Source: Leptobrachium leishanense
Taxonomy: Eukaryota > Chordata > Amphibia > Anura > Megophryidae
Reading direction: 5' to 3'
Assembly: GCA_009667805.1 (NCBI GenBank)
Contig: CM019063.1
Span: 55,536,881 to 55,600,880 of the forward strand
DNA: 64,000 nucleotides
The notes under the pieces were generated by a model. It did no database searches and was not told the DNA's origin. It saw only the letters and a program-made list of their open reading frames with translations. Every line of letters begins with the position of its first letter. Positions within the stretch are counted from its first letter, which is position 1. Below, piece after piece: positions 1-11,124 of this stretch. The position numbers and the translations under genes are program-made.

Positions 1-600
1 TCAGTCAATCACATGGCAGCAGCTCAAGTATTTAGGCACCTAGACGTGTTGAAGATGACTTGTTGAAATTCAAACCGAGCATCAGAATGGGGGAAAAAGG
101 GGGATTTAAGTGACTTTGAACCTGGCCTGGTTGTTTGCACCAGAAGGCTGTTCTGAGTATTTAAAAAACTGCTGATCTACTGGGATTTTCATGCACAAAC
201 ATCTCTATGGTTTACAGAGAAAGGTCCGAAAAATAGAAAATATCCAGTGAGCGTTAGTTGTGTGGACGAAAATGCCTTGTTGATGTCAGAGGTCAGAGGA
301 GAATGGGGAGACTGGTTTGAGATGATAGAAAGGTAACAGTAACTTAAATAACCACTCGTTACAACCAAGGTCTGCAGAAGAATACCATCTCTGAACACAC
401 AACACGTCCAACCTTGGAGCATATGTCAGGGCTCAAAATTTCAGGTCCCGAGCTACTAGCCAGGCCTTAAGAGTTACTCGCCACCAGTTACCCCAACCAA
501 CCACTACCCTTAACTCCGTCCCTAAATAAACCCTCTTATAGTATTAATGATAATTGAATAATAATTTAACAAAGGTCTGTAAAAATAAAGGAAAATAATG

Positions 601-855
601 TGTGGCCTGTATGAGTGTATCACAGAGCTCCACAGCAATAAAACTCACAGTAATGTGCCGTGTGTATGAGCCTATCACAGAGCTCCACAGTAATAAAACT
701 CACTGTAATGTGCGGTGTGTATAAGCGTATCACAGAGCTCCACAGCAATAAAACTCACGCTCATGCACAGGACACATTACTGGGAGTTTTATTGCTGTGG
801 AGCTCTGTGATACAGTAATGTGCCGTGTGTATGAGCGTATCACAGAGCTCCACTG
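601..855. repeat. 61-bp repeat with an inverted copy
   Basis: Three direct copies of a roughly 61-bp unit centred on TATCACAGAGCTCCACAG are followed by an inverted copy (about 770-813) and another direct copy (to about 855). The inverted copy makes a snap-back hairpin. Nothing here suggests a gene. Confidence 0.8.
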
Positions 856-859
856 CCTT

Positions 860-1196
860 TTTACCCTCCTCTCTCATTCTTTTTACCCTCCTCTTTCATT
901 CGTTTTACCCCCTCTCTCTCATTCTTTTTATCCCCTCTCTCTCATTCTTTTTACCCCCTCTCTCTCATTCTTTTCACCCCCTCTCTCTCATTCTTTTTAT
1001 CCCCTCTCTCTCATTCTTTTTACCCCCTCTCTCTCATTCTTTTTACCACCTCTCTCATTCTTTTTACCACCTCTCTCTTTCTTTTTACCCCCTCTCTCTT
1101 ATTCTTTTTACGCCCTCCTCTGTCATTCTTTTTACCCCCTCTCTTTCTTTTACCCCCTCTTTTTCGTTTTACCACCCCCCCTCTTTTTTGTTTTAC
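860..1196. repeat. Pyrimidine-rich minisatellite
   Basis: Degenerate tandem units of about 23-24 bases built on CTCTCTCATTCTTTTTACCC. The strand asymmetry (almost pure pyrimidine) produces long chance reading frames on both strands. It decays into C/T-rich sequence to about 1196. Confidence 0.85.
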
Positions 1197-2112
1197 ACTG
1201 CCCCAAGCAGTCACTTACCAAGGCAGCAGGTCAGGAAGGAGCACAGTGCAGCAGAGGCCCAGTCTGGACACTGGCTGGCTCTGCTGTCCACTGGAGTCGA
1301 TCGCCTCTTCTGCCTGGGTCATATCGGTGCTGCAGTGTGCCTCCCACACTCATACCACAAGTCTGGGAACGGCACGCTGCATTGGTGCTGCCACCTCCCG
1401 CGCATCACCTGACCTACCCATGTGATGCGTCATAGACTCGCAGCACTTATGCTGTGAGTGTGCGACACATCACGCGGGTGGGCAGATGACCTGTAAACGC
1501 GAACCTCACGCGTTGCTCAGGAGGGGGCAGCGCCGATAAGATAGACAGCTCCGGATTCGGACTCCAAGAGTCTGATACCGTAGCTGTAAATTGAGGTCGG
1601 CGGCCCACTGAACCTGGCCCCAGCAACCAACGGGTCAGTCCGCCCCACTCTCTAATTTCCACTCGCCAAATGCGAGAAGGCGAGTGGAAATTTTGAGGTC
1701 TACAGCAGCAGCAGACCACACTGGGTGTCACTCCTCTCAGCAGGGGCGGATCCAGGGGGGGGCAACGGGGCAATTGCCCCCCCCCCTGAGATTTGAGCCG
1801 GGGACCCAGATGCCGGGCAGCGCCGGAGTGCCTGCCCGGTCCTGAAGAGTCCGTCCTGTTAAAGGGAAGCGGCTGCGTGCAGGCGCCGGCGGTCACGTGT
1901 GTCCGGCTAATCAGGTGGTACTGAGAGTCTCTGTACCACCTGACTGGCCGGACCGCGTGACCTGCGCACGCACGCCACGCAGCCGCATCACTCAACAGGA
2001 CGGACTCTTCAGGACCGGGCAGGCACTCCCGCGCTGCCCGGCATCTGGGTCCCCGGCTCAGAGTCAACCCCTGCCGGAGCTGAAGGCCTGGAGCAATATC
2101 CAGGTGAGAGCT

Positions 2113-2826
2113 GGGCAAATCCATGTGTAAACTGGGGGCAAATCCATGTGTAAACTGGGGGCAAATCCATGAGCTGGGCAAATCCATGAGCTGGGCAAAT
2201 CCATGACCTGGGGGAAAATCCATGACCTGGGCAAATCCATGAGCTGGGGGCAAATCCATGAGCTGGGCAAATCCATGACCTGGGGCAAATCCATGACCTG
2301 GGCAAATCCATGAGCTGGGGGCAAATCCATGACCTGGGGGCAAATCCATGAGCTGGGGGCAAATCCATGAGCTGGGCAAATACATGAGCTGGTCAAATAC
2401 ATGACCTGGGGGGCAAATCCATGAGCTGGGCAAATCCATGACCTGGGGGAAAATCCATGAGCTGGGGGCAAATCCATGACCTGGGGGCAAATCTATGAGC
2501 TGGGCAAATCCATGAGCTGGGGGCAAATCCATGAGTTGGGCAAATACATGAGCTGGGCAAATCCATGAGCTGGGGCAAATCCATGAGCTGGGCAAATCCA
2601 TGAGCTGGGGGCAAATCCATGAGCTGGGGGCAAATCCATGAGCTGGGCAAATCCATGAGCTGGGGGCAAATCCATGACCTGGGGGCAAATCTATGAGCTG
2701 GGCAAATGCATGAGCTGGGGGCAAATCCATGAGCTGGGCAAATCCATGTGCTGGGCAAATCCATGACCTGGGGGCAAATCCATGAGCTGGGGGCAAATCC
2801 ATGAGCTGGGGGCAAATCCATGTGTG
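2113..2826. repeat. 19-bp minisatellite, core CATGAGCTGGGG
   Basis: About 38 tandem units of the form CATGAGCTGGGGGCAAATC, with 17-19 bp length variants caused by loss of G residues. The array makes overlapping open frames on the minus strand, which are not genes. The core closely matches the unit of the much larger array at 52180-54225. Confidence 0.95.
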
Positions 2827-2837
2827 AGCTGGGGGCT

Positions 2838-3030
2838 CTCTGCTCCTCTAGATTGTAAAATCCGGGGTGCCCTCTGCTCCTCTAGATTGTAAGCTCCTGG
2901 GTGTCCTCTGCTCCTCTAGATTGTAAGCTCCTGGGTGCCCTCTGCTCCTCTAGATTGTAAGCTCCTGGGTGCCCTCTGCTCTTCTAGATTGTAAGCTCCT
3001 GTGAGCCGGGCCCTCTGTAAATTCTCGTGA
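2838..3030. repeat. 34-bp tandem repeat, five units
   Basis: Five near-identical 34-bp units containing CTCCTCTAGATTGTAAGCTC lie between the minisatellite and the right end of the hAT element. The last unit runs into a diverged tail at about 3007-3030. Confidence 0.9.
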
Positions 3031-3759
3031 GTCGGGCTCTCTGCTAAAACACCTTATTTTCTGTAAGTGCCCCTCCCGAGACTAGTCTCTGGATCCGCCC
3101 CTGCCTCTCAGCTACGGATAGGAACAGGAAGCTACGATTCGGACAGGCTCACCAAAATTAGACATTAGAAGATTGGAAAAACATTGCTTGGTCTTATGAG
3201 TCTCGATTTCAGCTGCGACATTCAGATGGGTCAGAATTTGTTGTAAATAACATGAAAGCATGGATCCATCCTGCCTTGTATCAACGGTTCAGGCTGGGGG
3301 TGGTGGTATAAAGGTGTGAGGATATTTTTTTTCTTTGGCACACTTTGGGCCCCTTAGTACCAATTGAGCATCGTTTAAGCGCCAGGGCTCACCTGAGTTG
3401 CTGACCATGTCCATCCTTTTAGGACCACAGTGTACCCTGTATCTTCTGATGGTTACTTCCGACAGGATAATGCACCATGTCACAAAGCCCAAATCGTCTG
3501 AAACTGGATTCTTGAACATGACAATGAGTTCACTGTACTCCAATGGCTTACACTGTCATCAGATCTCAATCCAATAGAGTAGCTTTAGGATGTGGTGGAA
3601 CGGGAGATTTGCATCACTGATGTGCAGCTGACAAATCTGCAGCCACTGCATGATGCTATCACTTCAATATGGACCAAAATCTCTGAAGAATATTTCCAAC
3701 ACCTTGTTGAATCTATGTCGCGAAGAATTAAGGCAGTTCTGAAGGGGATCCACCCCACT

Positions 3760-4229
3760 TGTCAGGGTGGCACCAGGCCTGGGCCTTGGTGGGACCCAAG
3801 TTCAGGGTTTTAAAGCCTAAGCACAGGAATATGCTGCTGGTACCTTGGAGTAGGCTGATTGATGCAGACAGGAATCTCTGGCGTGGTACAATGGGGAAAG
3901 CAGAGAGAGTGGTCTGGACGGTCTGTAGATGAGGGGCTGGCGGCAAGGTCAGTTGGTATAGCAGGGTCTGGTACACGGTGGTCAGCAGAAACATAAAGGC
4001 AGGTTTGAATAGCACAGCGGTTGACTTGTCAATGCAAAGCGATCTTGCTTTGGAGGAGTTGATCTTTTATTGACAGACAGGAGGGTGTGTTGTGTGTGTT
4101 TGGTGTTTCACTTTTGTTTAACCCCTATCAGTGCTGGACACAGGACTGAGGGCAGCACTTTTCATGTATAGCACTGATGCAGGCACTGATCCCTGACAAT
4201 AGCACTGATGCAGGTACTGATCCCTGACA
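3760..4229. mobile_element. Solo-LTR-like insertion
   Basis: The block starts TGTCAGGG and ends CCCTGACA, the TG...CA inverted ends of an LTR. It is flanked by CCACT (3755-3759) and CCAGT (4230-4234), a 5-bp duplication with one mismatch. It interrupts the Tc1 3' end, which resumes at once. An internal near-duplicate of the last 30 bases (ending 4198) is present. No coding sequence is seen. A DNA element with the same ends is possible. Confidence 0.6.
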
Positions 4230-4283
4230 CCAGTACTAGCAAGGTGTACCTAATAAATTGGCCGGTGTGTGTGTGTGTATATA

Positions 4284-5507
4284 CACTATATTGCCAAAAG
4301 TATTGGCTCGCCTGCCTTGACTCGCATATGAATTTAAGTGACATCCCATTCCTAATCCATAGGATTCAATATGACGTTGGTCCACCCTTTGCAGCTATAA
4401 CAGCTTCAACTCTTCTGAGAAGGCTGTGCACAAGGTTTAGGAGTGTGTTTATGGGAATTTTTGACCATTCTTCCAGAAGCGCATTTGTGAGGTCACACAC
4501 TGATGTTGGACGAGAAGGCCTGGCTCTCAGTCTCCGCTCTAATTCATCCCAAAGCTGTTCTATTGGGTTGAGGTCAGGACTCCGTGCAGACCAGTCAAGT
4601 TCATCCACACCAGACTCTTTCATCCATGTCTTTTATGGACCTTGCTTTGTGCACTGGTGCACAGTCATGTTGGAAGAGGAAGAGGCCAGCTCCAAACTGT
4701 TCCCACAAAGTTGGGAGCATGGAATTGTCCAAAATGTCTTGGTATGCTGAAGCATTCAGCGATCCTTTCACTGGAACTAAAGGGCCAAGCCCAGCTCCTG
4801 AAAAACAACCCCACACCATAATCCCCCCTCCACCAAACTTTACACTTGGCACAATGCAATCACACAAGTACCGTTCTCCTGGCAACCGCCAATCCAGACT
4901 CACCCATCAAATTGACAGATGGAGAAGCACGATTCGTCACTCCAGAGAACATGTCTCCACTGCTCTAGAGTCCAGTGGTGGCGTGCTTTACACCACTGCA
5001 TCTGACGCTTTGCAATGCACTTGGTGATGTATGGCTTGGATGCAGCTGCTCGGCCATGGAAACCCATTCCATGAAGCTCTCTGTTCACTGTTCTTGAGCT
5101 AATCTGAAGGCCACTTGAAGTTTGGAGGTCTGTAGCGCAGAAAGTTGGCGACCTCTTCACACTATGCACCTCAGTATCCGCTGACCCCGCTCCGTCAGTT
5201 TACGTGGCCTACCACTTCGTGGCTGAGTTGCTGTCGTTCCCAAACACTTCCACGTTCATATAATACAGCTGACAGTTGACTGTGGAATATTTAGGAGCGA
5301 GGAAATTTCACGACTGGATTTGTTGCACAGGTGGCATCCTATCACACTTCCACGCTGGAATTCACTGAGCTCCTGAGAGCGACCCATTCTTTCACAAATG
5401 TTTGTAAAAACAGTCTGCATGCCTAGGTGCTTGATTTTATACACCTGTGGCCATGGAAGTGATTGGAACACCTGATTCTGATTATTTGGATGGGTGAGAG
5501 AATAGTG
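4284..5507 (-). mobile_element. Tc1-like transposon, family with CACTATATTGCC ends, copy 1
   Basis: The left end CACTATATTGCCAAAAG follows TA at 4282-4283 and the right end ...AATAGTG precedes TA at 5508-5509. About 15 bases of the right inverted repeat are deleted compared with copy 2 at 28723-29952. The transposase lies on the minus strand and is frameshifted. Confidence 0.9.
4366..5387 (-). pseudogene. Tc1-like DDE transposase pseudogene, copy 1
   Basis: Minus-strand fragments in different frames (about 5387-5256, 5169-4900, 4903-4601, 4623-4366) together span a whole Tc1 transposase. The start is probably the Met of MGRSQELSEF. They carry the N-terminal helix-turn-helix region, WSDES (first Asp, with a changed neighbourhood), HDCAPVHK (second Asp) and SPDLNPIE (Glu), ending GGPTSY. 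At least three frame breaks make it non-functional. Copy 2 at 28805-29818 is much better preserved. Confidence 0.85.
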
Positions 5508-6160
5508 TATATATATATATTCCATTGAAATAAATAAAAGGTAAAATTCTACATAATTTAAATTACATTTAATTTAACACAAATGATTTCATAAATCTGC
5601 ACTTGTAAATTGCTTTACTTTTCTCTATGAAGACATTTATACAAATTAGAAAATTATTTAATTATTACATTATTATTTTTAATAGAAAATTATAAATTAA
5701 ATCTAAAGCAAACAAAAACCTATTTAAAAAAATATATTTTGTATTATACATTGGTAATTCCGCAGCCGAAGGACAAGCAGCACAGAATGTGCTTTAGGTT
5801 TATAGCTCTTGATATATGAACGCAGTGGGGGTTACAGTCTCTCGGGTTTTTATTGACAGTATGGCTGAGACCAATTTATTTGATTTGTAAGGGCTAAAAA
5901 AAAAAAACAGAGGTCATGCATGCAATATGAGAAGTGACCCGCCGGTGTCAGGGATCAGAAAAGTCTTTACCAGAATCTTGCCTTGTTTCCATTGAGCTTC
6001 GAAGATGAACTTCGATATTTTGCTTTCAAACTATTTTGTTACATAAGGGGTTACAGCAAATTTCACTGTTCGATGCAATTTCCCGGCAGTTCGTATATAC
6101 ACAAAGCTGTCAATTGGCCAAATTCAGGTGAATTGACAGCAAAATCCAGTGCAATTTGCC
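5508..6160. other. Non-coding, AT-rich sequence
   Basis: A TA run (5508-5520) leads into AT-rich sequence to about 5760, then more mixed sequence to 6160. Only short chance frames occur. No recognised repeat end, RNA gene or coding segment. Confidence 0.5.
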
Positions 6161-7017
6161 CAGGGCCAGATTTATAATTAGGCAGAGTAGGCATTGGCCT
6201 TCAGGTACCTGCCACAAGGGGGCGCCTTGCTCTGTAAAAAAAGTTATTGATTTTTTTACAATAATTTAACCACTGTATCTCTGGAGTTGTAAGGGCTAGA
6301 GGGACATATGATGTATCGTTAGAAAGATCAGATTACGGCCTTTCCGGTGATACCAAATATAATCAGGCTACATTTAGGTAAAACTTAAAAAAACAGATAA
6401 AATATTATTTGTTTTCTACTGCAGCACTATTATTCAGTTTACAATTATAAAGCGAACAGTGATGCTGCGCTAACTCACCTTCTCATTTCCCACACTGCCA
6501 GCAAGTGTGGAGCTTATGATGCAATGCATTGTTTCACCGACAACCTAGACCGTGGCACTGCAGTGAGGAGAGACAGGGGGACTTTGGAACCTGCATCTCT
6601 GAATTGTACACCGCACAAGGTTAAGTGAGGTATCATTGGAAAGGTCAGAGTCTGGTTTTTCAATGATACCAAATATGTCCATGTAATGTGTAAAAATAAA
6701 AAAATTGACAAAAATTAAATACAAAATGTATTTTTTTTCTCTGTTCTGCAACAGAGGCAATATATGCTTTTACATATAAAACAAACAATGCCGCTGCAAT
6801 TTCTTAACTAAGGCATCAGATTCTGTCCTTTCTTTTGATTTGAGCGCAGACAGGAACTGTTTCTCAGTTTTTTCAAAATAATTTTTAATTTTTTTCAGTT
6901 TGCCTCAAAACAAAAAATTAAGTCATTTTGGCATGTTTAGTTTTTTGTTTGATGGGTGTTTACGGGCACTCCACATTAACTGTGCCTACAGGCTACTGAG
7001 ATGCAGATACGGCTCTG
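6161..7017 (+). mobile_element. Non-autonomous hAT-like MITE, copy A
   Basis: The left end CAGGGCCAGATTTATAATTA and right end ACGGCTCTG form short inverted ends. Flanks AATTTGCC (6153-6160) and AATTTGTT (7018-7025) match at six of eight positions, as expected for an aged hAT target duplication. A second copy lies in reverse at about 54969-55846 and shares the GCAGGTGCC, CAAGGGGGCGCC and TCTGGAG blocks. No transposase. Confidence 0.8.
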
Positions 7018-7025
7018 AATTTGTT

Positions 7026-8055
7026 GCAATTTAGTGTTTTTTGGCGGCACCAAAATTGTCCCATAGAAGACTTCTATTCACAGAAAACCGAATTGTACCA
7101 AAATTCCAGTGAATTGCCTTGATTTCTGATGATTTCTATTCAACAGGTTTAAACAGGCGAATCCCATAGGTTTCAATGTAATAAATTAAATATCTTTTTT
7201 AATTTCTTTATTAAAGACAGTTTATTTTTTTATAAAACCTACTTTAATTTTTTTTAATTTTTGAAATACCTTTATGTATTTTTTTGTATTTTTTTTAGAT
7301 GACAATTTTGTTTTTATATTATTTTAAAAGATTTTTTTGCAAAGACCTTTTAACCACTTCGATGCTGAGGACGCGCTCAGCGCGTCCTCAGCATTCCTGC
7401 TGGTATGCGGAGGACGCGCTGAGCGCGTCCTCCCATTGGGGTCAGCGTTCGGCCGGGTTCCGGCCGATCGCTGGCCCCTCCGGTGCGGGCTGACATCCTG
7501 GATGTCAGCCCGGCATCCGGAACAGCAGCCGCCGGAATTTGGTGTCATTGCGGCAGCGCGATGACACCAAATTCAGGCGCCCCCCCCCCGCATGTGCGGA
7601 GGAGGCGCCTGAAAGGGAGGGGGGGAGGTCCTTCGGACCTCTCTCCCTCCCGATCGGCGGCTCTGCGGGGGTTAACCCAGGCATCATTTGGAAGGGCACA
7701 GCCTGCCCTTCCAAATGATGCCTGGCATTAACCCCTGGGGAGCTGGATCGCGAATCGGCGCTGAAAAGCGCCGGTTCGCGATCCTTTCCCGGAGCTGGCC
7801 GACATCTTGGATGTCGGCCAAGCCTCCGGGAACTCCCCCTGAGGACTGGCGTCATCGTGCGTAGCATGATGACGCCAGTCCTAGAGTTAACCCTTAACTG
7901 CCACCTACGGTGGAGATAGGGAGTTCCAATGAACTCCCTATCTCCCGATCCGTGTCAGTTAGGGGTTAAATTTTGGTATGGTTGGATCGGCCAGAGCATG
8001 GCCGTTCCAACGATACCAAACATGAAAGTGAAAAAAGTTGTAAAAAAAAAAAATG

Positions 8056-8086
<31 letters not shown>

Positions 8087-8906
8087 ATAAAAAAAAAAAT
8101 AAACACTTTTTTTTATTTTTTTTATTTTGTTAGTGTAGCAATATTGTTCCCATTTCAATTATAATGTGAACAATGATGCTGCACTAACGATTTTTGTATG
8201 CGGTGCGTTTGTTAAAAATAGTGTAATTTTCCCCAAAAAAAAATGTAACGAGACCCCATCTCTAATTTTTTTAACAAGCGCACCCCATACAAAATATAAC
8301 CGCAATTGCTCGCATGTTAAAATGTGAAAAAAAACACTTTACACATTGTAAATTATTGAAAATACATATTTTATTGCATTTTTTGTTATAATATACAGAC
8401 ATGACATAACGTATACATATAATAATGACATATTATGAATCTACCGAGTCTGACGGAAAGAACGATATATAATATGTCTGGGTCATATACTAAAATAAGC
8501 CTTCAAAACACGTTTAAACATGATGAGCAAAACTGGTAAAAATGACCTCAGCACAGGGGCGGGAAAAGCCTCAGCAGCGAAAGGGTTAATTATCTTTTTA
8601 AGGACTTTTTTATTATTTAGACTAATTTTTAATACTGTTTTATTGATTTAAACGCCTATTAGGAGAATAGAATACTTTTTTTTTCAGTGCAGCAAAATTC
8701 GCCGATGCCAATCTGGCTGTTATTTAGTTTTTGCAGATGTCCGATAACTGCTTTGGCAACTCCAATTTCTGCAAAATACAGTGACCATTCGCTAAATGGC
8801 TAAATGGGGATTTCACTGTATTTTTGGCTAAATGGAATTACTGAAGTGAGCCGAAATGGGCCAAAACACAACGCTGCAATTTCGGTGCTTTGTGAATAGA
8901 CCCTAT
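7026..8906 (-). mobile_element. Diverged MITE-A-like sequence split by a hairpin element
   Basis: The outer segments 7026-7349 and 8590-8906 share the wording of the family whose complete copy is at 30039-30883 (for example the reverse complement of GGGATTCGCCTG near 7155 and GAATAGACCCTATAG near 8895). The middle (7350-8589) is a TTAA element inserted into it. Exact outer ends are uncertain. Confidence 0.5.
7350..8589. mobile_element. TTAA-flanked MITE made of serial hairpins, copy 1
   Basis: TTAA lies at both ends (7350-7353 and 8586-8589). The inner ends CCACTTCGATGCTGAGG and, reverse-complemented, CCCTTTCGCTGCTGAGG form inverted repeats. A TTAA target is typical of piggyBac and Kolobok elements. 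The interior is a row of about a dozen separate palindromes: 7364-7392, 7409-7433, 7487-7511, 7536-7573, 7574-7611, 7615-7651, 7677-7725, 7746-7783, 7788-7830, 7842-7882, 7912-7945, 7972-8020, then AT-rich hairpins at about 8129-8190 and 8197-8300. No coding capacity. Related copies are at 16405-17099, 23588-24664 and 58915-59831. Confidence 0.85.
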
Positions 8907-9620
8907 AGTGTGTTTTATTAAGTGATCTCCTTTTCACCCACATTTAGCTATACGAGTTTTACCGTACGTGGCTAATACTGGTTAGCATTTCTTTCTTTTT
9001 TGTTAAATTTTGCCCCAAGCAATGTAGGAAAATATAAATAAATCAAGTTGAAATGAAATGTCAGATTGGGACATTTAAACAAGACTCTGGGGATGTTTCG
9101 AGATGGAAAAAGCAAAAATGTAATTAATGCTCTCAACATTTAATAAAGACAAAGATGTTTTCACTAGACGGCTGCGACAAAATCCAGGAGCAAAGAAATG
9201 AAGAAGGAAAAACTAGGAACGTCTCCGACTGTTGATTGATATTCCTTCTTCAAGGTCTGGGGCCAGATCACACCTAGAACGTTAAGCACAGCACTCGAGT
9301 CATACAGCACAATAGCTGTTTCTGGCTGCGCTGGCATAAAAAGAAGGAGCAGAATCTGTGGCCGTAAAATGAAGCAAAGATGGAGCAGAATGTTACGAGT
9401 AGGATTAACCCTAAAAAAAAGCACAAATAGCTAACCCTAACCCTAATTTCCATACCACATGCACCCGGGCGGCTAGCCTGCATAGTCGCAGCTCTGTCAT
9501 CCAGGAGCCGCATGCTCCTTGCTCCTCAATGCTCCTCAAGGGGATCTTTGGGAGGCCCCTGCAGGCTGCCCTCTACAGTGCCTGATTAGAGGGCCGTGTC
9601 TGCCTGATGTTTTAGTAACA
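8907..9620. other. Non-repetitive-looking non-coding sequence
   Basis: No repeat termini were recognised. A minus-strand frame at 9164-9424 (86 codons, hydrophobic, no recognised family) is of normal complexity but unsupported. TAACCCTAACCCTAA at 9432-9446 is a tiny telomere-like motif. The rest holds nothing I can name. Confidence 0.4.
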
Positions 9621-9624
9621 AGAA

Positions 9625-9780
9625 TGTTTTATCCCATAGGCTTCAATGTTAAAAATATTCCTGTTTTATTTCAATATCTAATAAACCGTTGCTTGTAATA
9701 TTCTGCAGTAAAGAGTCTCTTTATTTCTAGATTGTTAAGTATTTTTTTTAGCATTTTCTATACTTTTTTCAAATTGTTTT
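9625..9780. repeat. Fragment of MITE family A
   Basis: Wording around CATAGGCTTCAATGTTAAAA and the following AT-rich stretch repeats that of the family A copies at 30530-30600 and 59900-59990. It is a fragment without ends. Confidence 0.5.
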
Positions 9781-9787
9781 TTTTTTC

Positions 9788-9895
9788 GAACTCGAACCGA
9801 TCACACCAAAAAGTTCAAAGTTCGCGAACGTTCAAACTGCCAATGTTCGAATCGAACTCCGAACTGATCGAACCGAACAGCTCATCCCTATCTGC
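9788..9895. repeat. TTCG/CGAA-rich repeat
   Basis: Dense GAAC, TTCG and CGAAC motifs, partly self-complementary, ending CAGCTCATCCCTA. It resembles the style of the TTCG-rich blocks at 22730, 25030, 57026 and 61297, which also meet an ATCCCTA/TTAGGGAT edge. Confidence 0.6.
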
Positions 9896-11110
9896 AATAA
9901 ATGAAGTTTCTTTGCATCGCTCCAGCAGAACAGCAGATGGACTATACTCGATGTCGGGGCACCGGCAGGTGCCTTGCAGATCAAGTATTCTCAATCTTGG
10001 CAGTGAAGGGGTTAAGATTGCTTCTGTTTGAGCTATTATAAGGAAACATAGGAAGACAGTGCTAAAATGAAAAGTAATATTCAAACATGCACAATGAGGA
10101 AAAAACCAAACATTCTTGCATTTCTCGCATATTTTATTGCCGTTTCTGCATACGTTCCACTCATACCTTACAAACCACGTGGACGTTTACGTTTTTAGCC
10201 GCATTGTTGTTAGGAAAGATGTGCAGGAAGTGATGCGGTCCCGGATGTTTTCCTTTCTTGTTTGCACAAAAGAAATGAAGCAAACCTATGCATAGCGCCA
10301 TTGAAATCAATGCATAATGTAATGTCACAACCTCTACATTCTATACAATGCACAACAAATTATAAACAGCGCAATGAAGAGGAAGCGCATCTTCCTTAAA
10401 TGCTCTTTATTATCTAAACACAAAACAGAAAACATGTAAGGTCGCCGATAAAAATACCTACAACAGTCAACTGTAATGTATAAAAATAACACGGCAAATG
10501 ATTTTCTACAGAGACAAAAGAATGGGCGGTGTATGTCAACACCTACAAAAGATTTATACCTTATAAAGACACCTAAATCTGTGCAGCTAGCTACAAGGGG
10601 AGCATAGCAATATACCCTACCTTATATTACGATACAGTAAGTTATCCTTTATCCCACTCGCTATTTTGTTGAAAAAAATCATTCGATCACCTTTATTCGA
10701 AACATGGGATGTGAAGTTCACGATAAGATTTAGGGTAAAATAGCAGTTTCGGACAGATAGTTAAAAAAAAATAATGTTTATTTGCTCATTTATTTTTATT
10801 TATTCGTTTATCCTTTACAGAAATATTGTTGGAATGTAAGATTCTGAGCTCTAAATGGTGTTCTTTACCTTACACGATTTCAAACGGGGTCTGCACTATT
10901 ATCATACAGGCAGAAAAGACCTTTGTGTTAGATACAGTAACTGTGATAAAGATAAATAATACAAATGTTCAGATCTTCCCGTTTATAGGGATTTGTATCG
11001 ATCATAATGAGATTATTAGCTATGCAGCTTCCAAAAAAATACCAATATCTGTGTTTGCCTGCATAATGGATGTGTATGCAAATTCAGGGCTGCCATCAGG
11101 GCATTAGTGT
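9896..11110. other. Non-coding sequence, nothing recognised
   Basis: AT-rich mixed sequence. The plus frame at 10826-11107 (93 codons) has no recognisable domain and sits directly upstream of a retroelement tail, so it may be a decayed part of one. No RNA gene or repeat ends seen. Confidence 0.4.
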
Positions 11111-11124
11111 TACATTATTTGTAT

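Larger units (their letters stand above)
427..1697. mobile_element. hAT-like element inserted in the Tc1 copy
   Basis: The left end begins CAGGGCTCAAAATTTC and the right end reads GAAATTTTGAG, an inverted pair. The final CCCTG expected on the right is missing, so the 3' tip is eroded and no clean 8-bp target duplication remains. It interrupts Tc1 sequence that resumes near 1700. No transposase is seen. It contains a 61-bp repeat block, a pyrimidine minisatellite, and near 1630-1646 another hAT-type end (GGGTCAGTCCGCCCC) that also occurs near 58690. Confidence 0.6.
1741..3103. mobile_element. Non-autonomous hAT element with perfect 8-bp target duplication
   Basis: Termini are CAGGGGCGGATCCAG on the left and its complement CTGGATCCGCCCCTG on the right. 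The flanking 8-mer CCTCTCAG is present at 1733-1740 and again at 3104-3111, the duplication expected of hAT insertion. Length is 1363 bp with no transposase. Most of the interior is a 19-bp minisatellite and a 34-bp tandem repeat. It sits inside the Tc1 coding region, so it is younger than that Tc1 copy. Confidence 0.9.
87..4239 (+). pseudogene. Tc1-like transposase remnant, frameshifted and interrupted
   Basis: This encoded a DDE transposase that would cut and rejoin DNA at TA sites. The start is probably the ATG at 87; a one-base shift soon after it gives early stops (the TGA at 111 follows eight codons). The central and C-terminal coding parts lie at about 3104-3745, including a region matching the LDPN-IE/'SDLNPIE' catalytic-glutamate segment near 3565-3580. 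The last codons and the TAG lie at about 4230-4239, beyond the LTR-like insertion. Many stops and indels exclude a functional protein. Family assignment rests on the nucleotide pattern of the element and is fairly sure. Confidence 0.7.
1..4266 (+). mobile_element. Old Tc1-like transposon broken by three nested insertions
   Basis: Pieces at 1-426, about 1698-1740, 3104-3759 and 4230-4266 join in order into one Tc1/mariner element of a family common in fish and frogs. The left end lies outside the window. The right end, around GTACCTAATAAATTGGCCGG, is the terminal inverted repeat of that family. The gaps are filled by a hAT-like element (427-1697), a second hAT-like element (1741-3103) and a solo-LTR-like block (3760-4229). 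All pieces point rightward. The element is dead and is the oldest layer of this region. Confidence 0.8.

Noticed and set aside
797..1435. Two overlapping open frames of about 200 codons
   Set aside because: They are made by the pyrimidine minisatellite and share its period; no domain or codon bias.
1447..2802. 451-codon minus-strand frame with MDLPPAHGFA repeats
   Set aside because: It is the 19-bp minisatellite read in frame; several other frames of the same array are also open.
2113..2826. Possible CRISPR array
   Set aside because: Units are contiguous with no unique spacers, and the genome is eukaryotic. The same holds for 52180-54225.
9432..9446. Interstitial telomere repeat
   Set aside because: Only two and a half TAACCC units; too short to mean more than chance.
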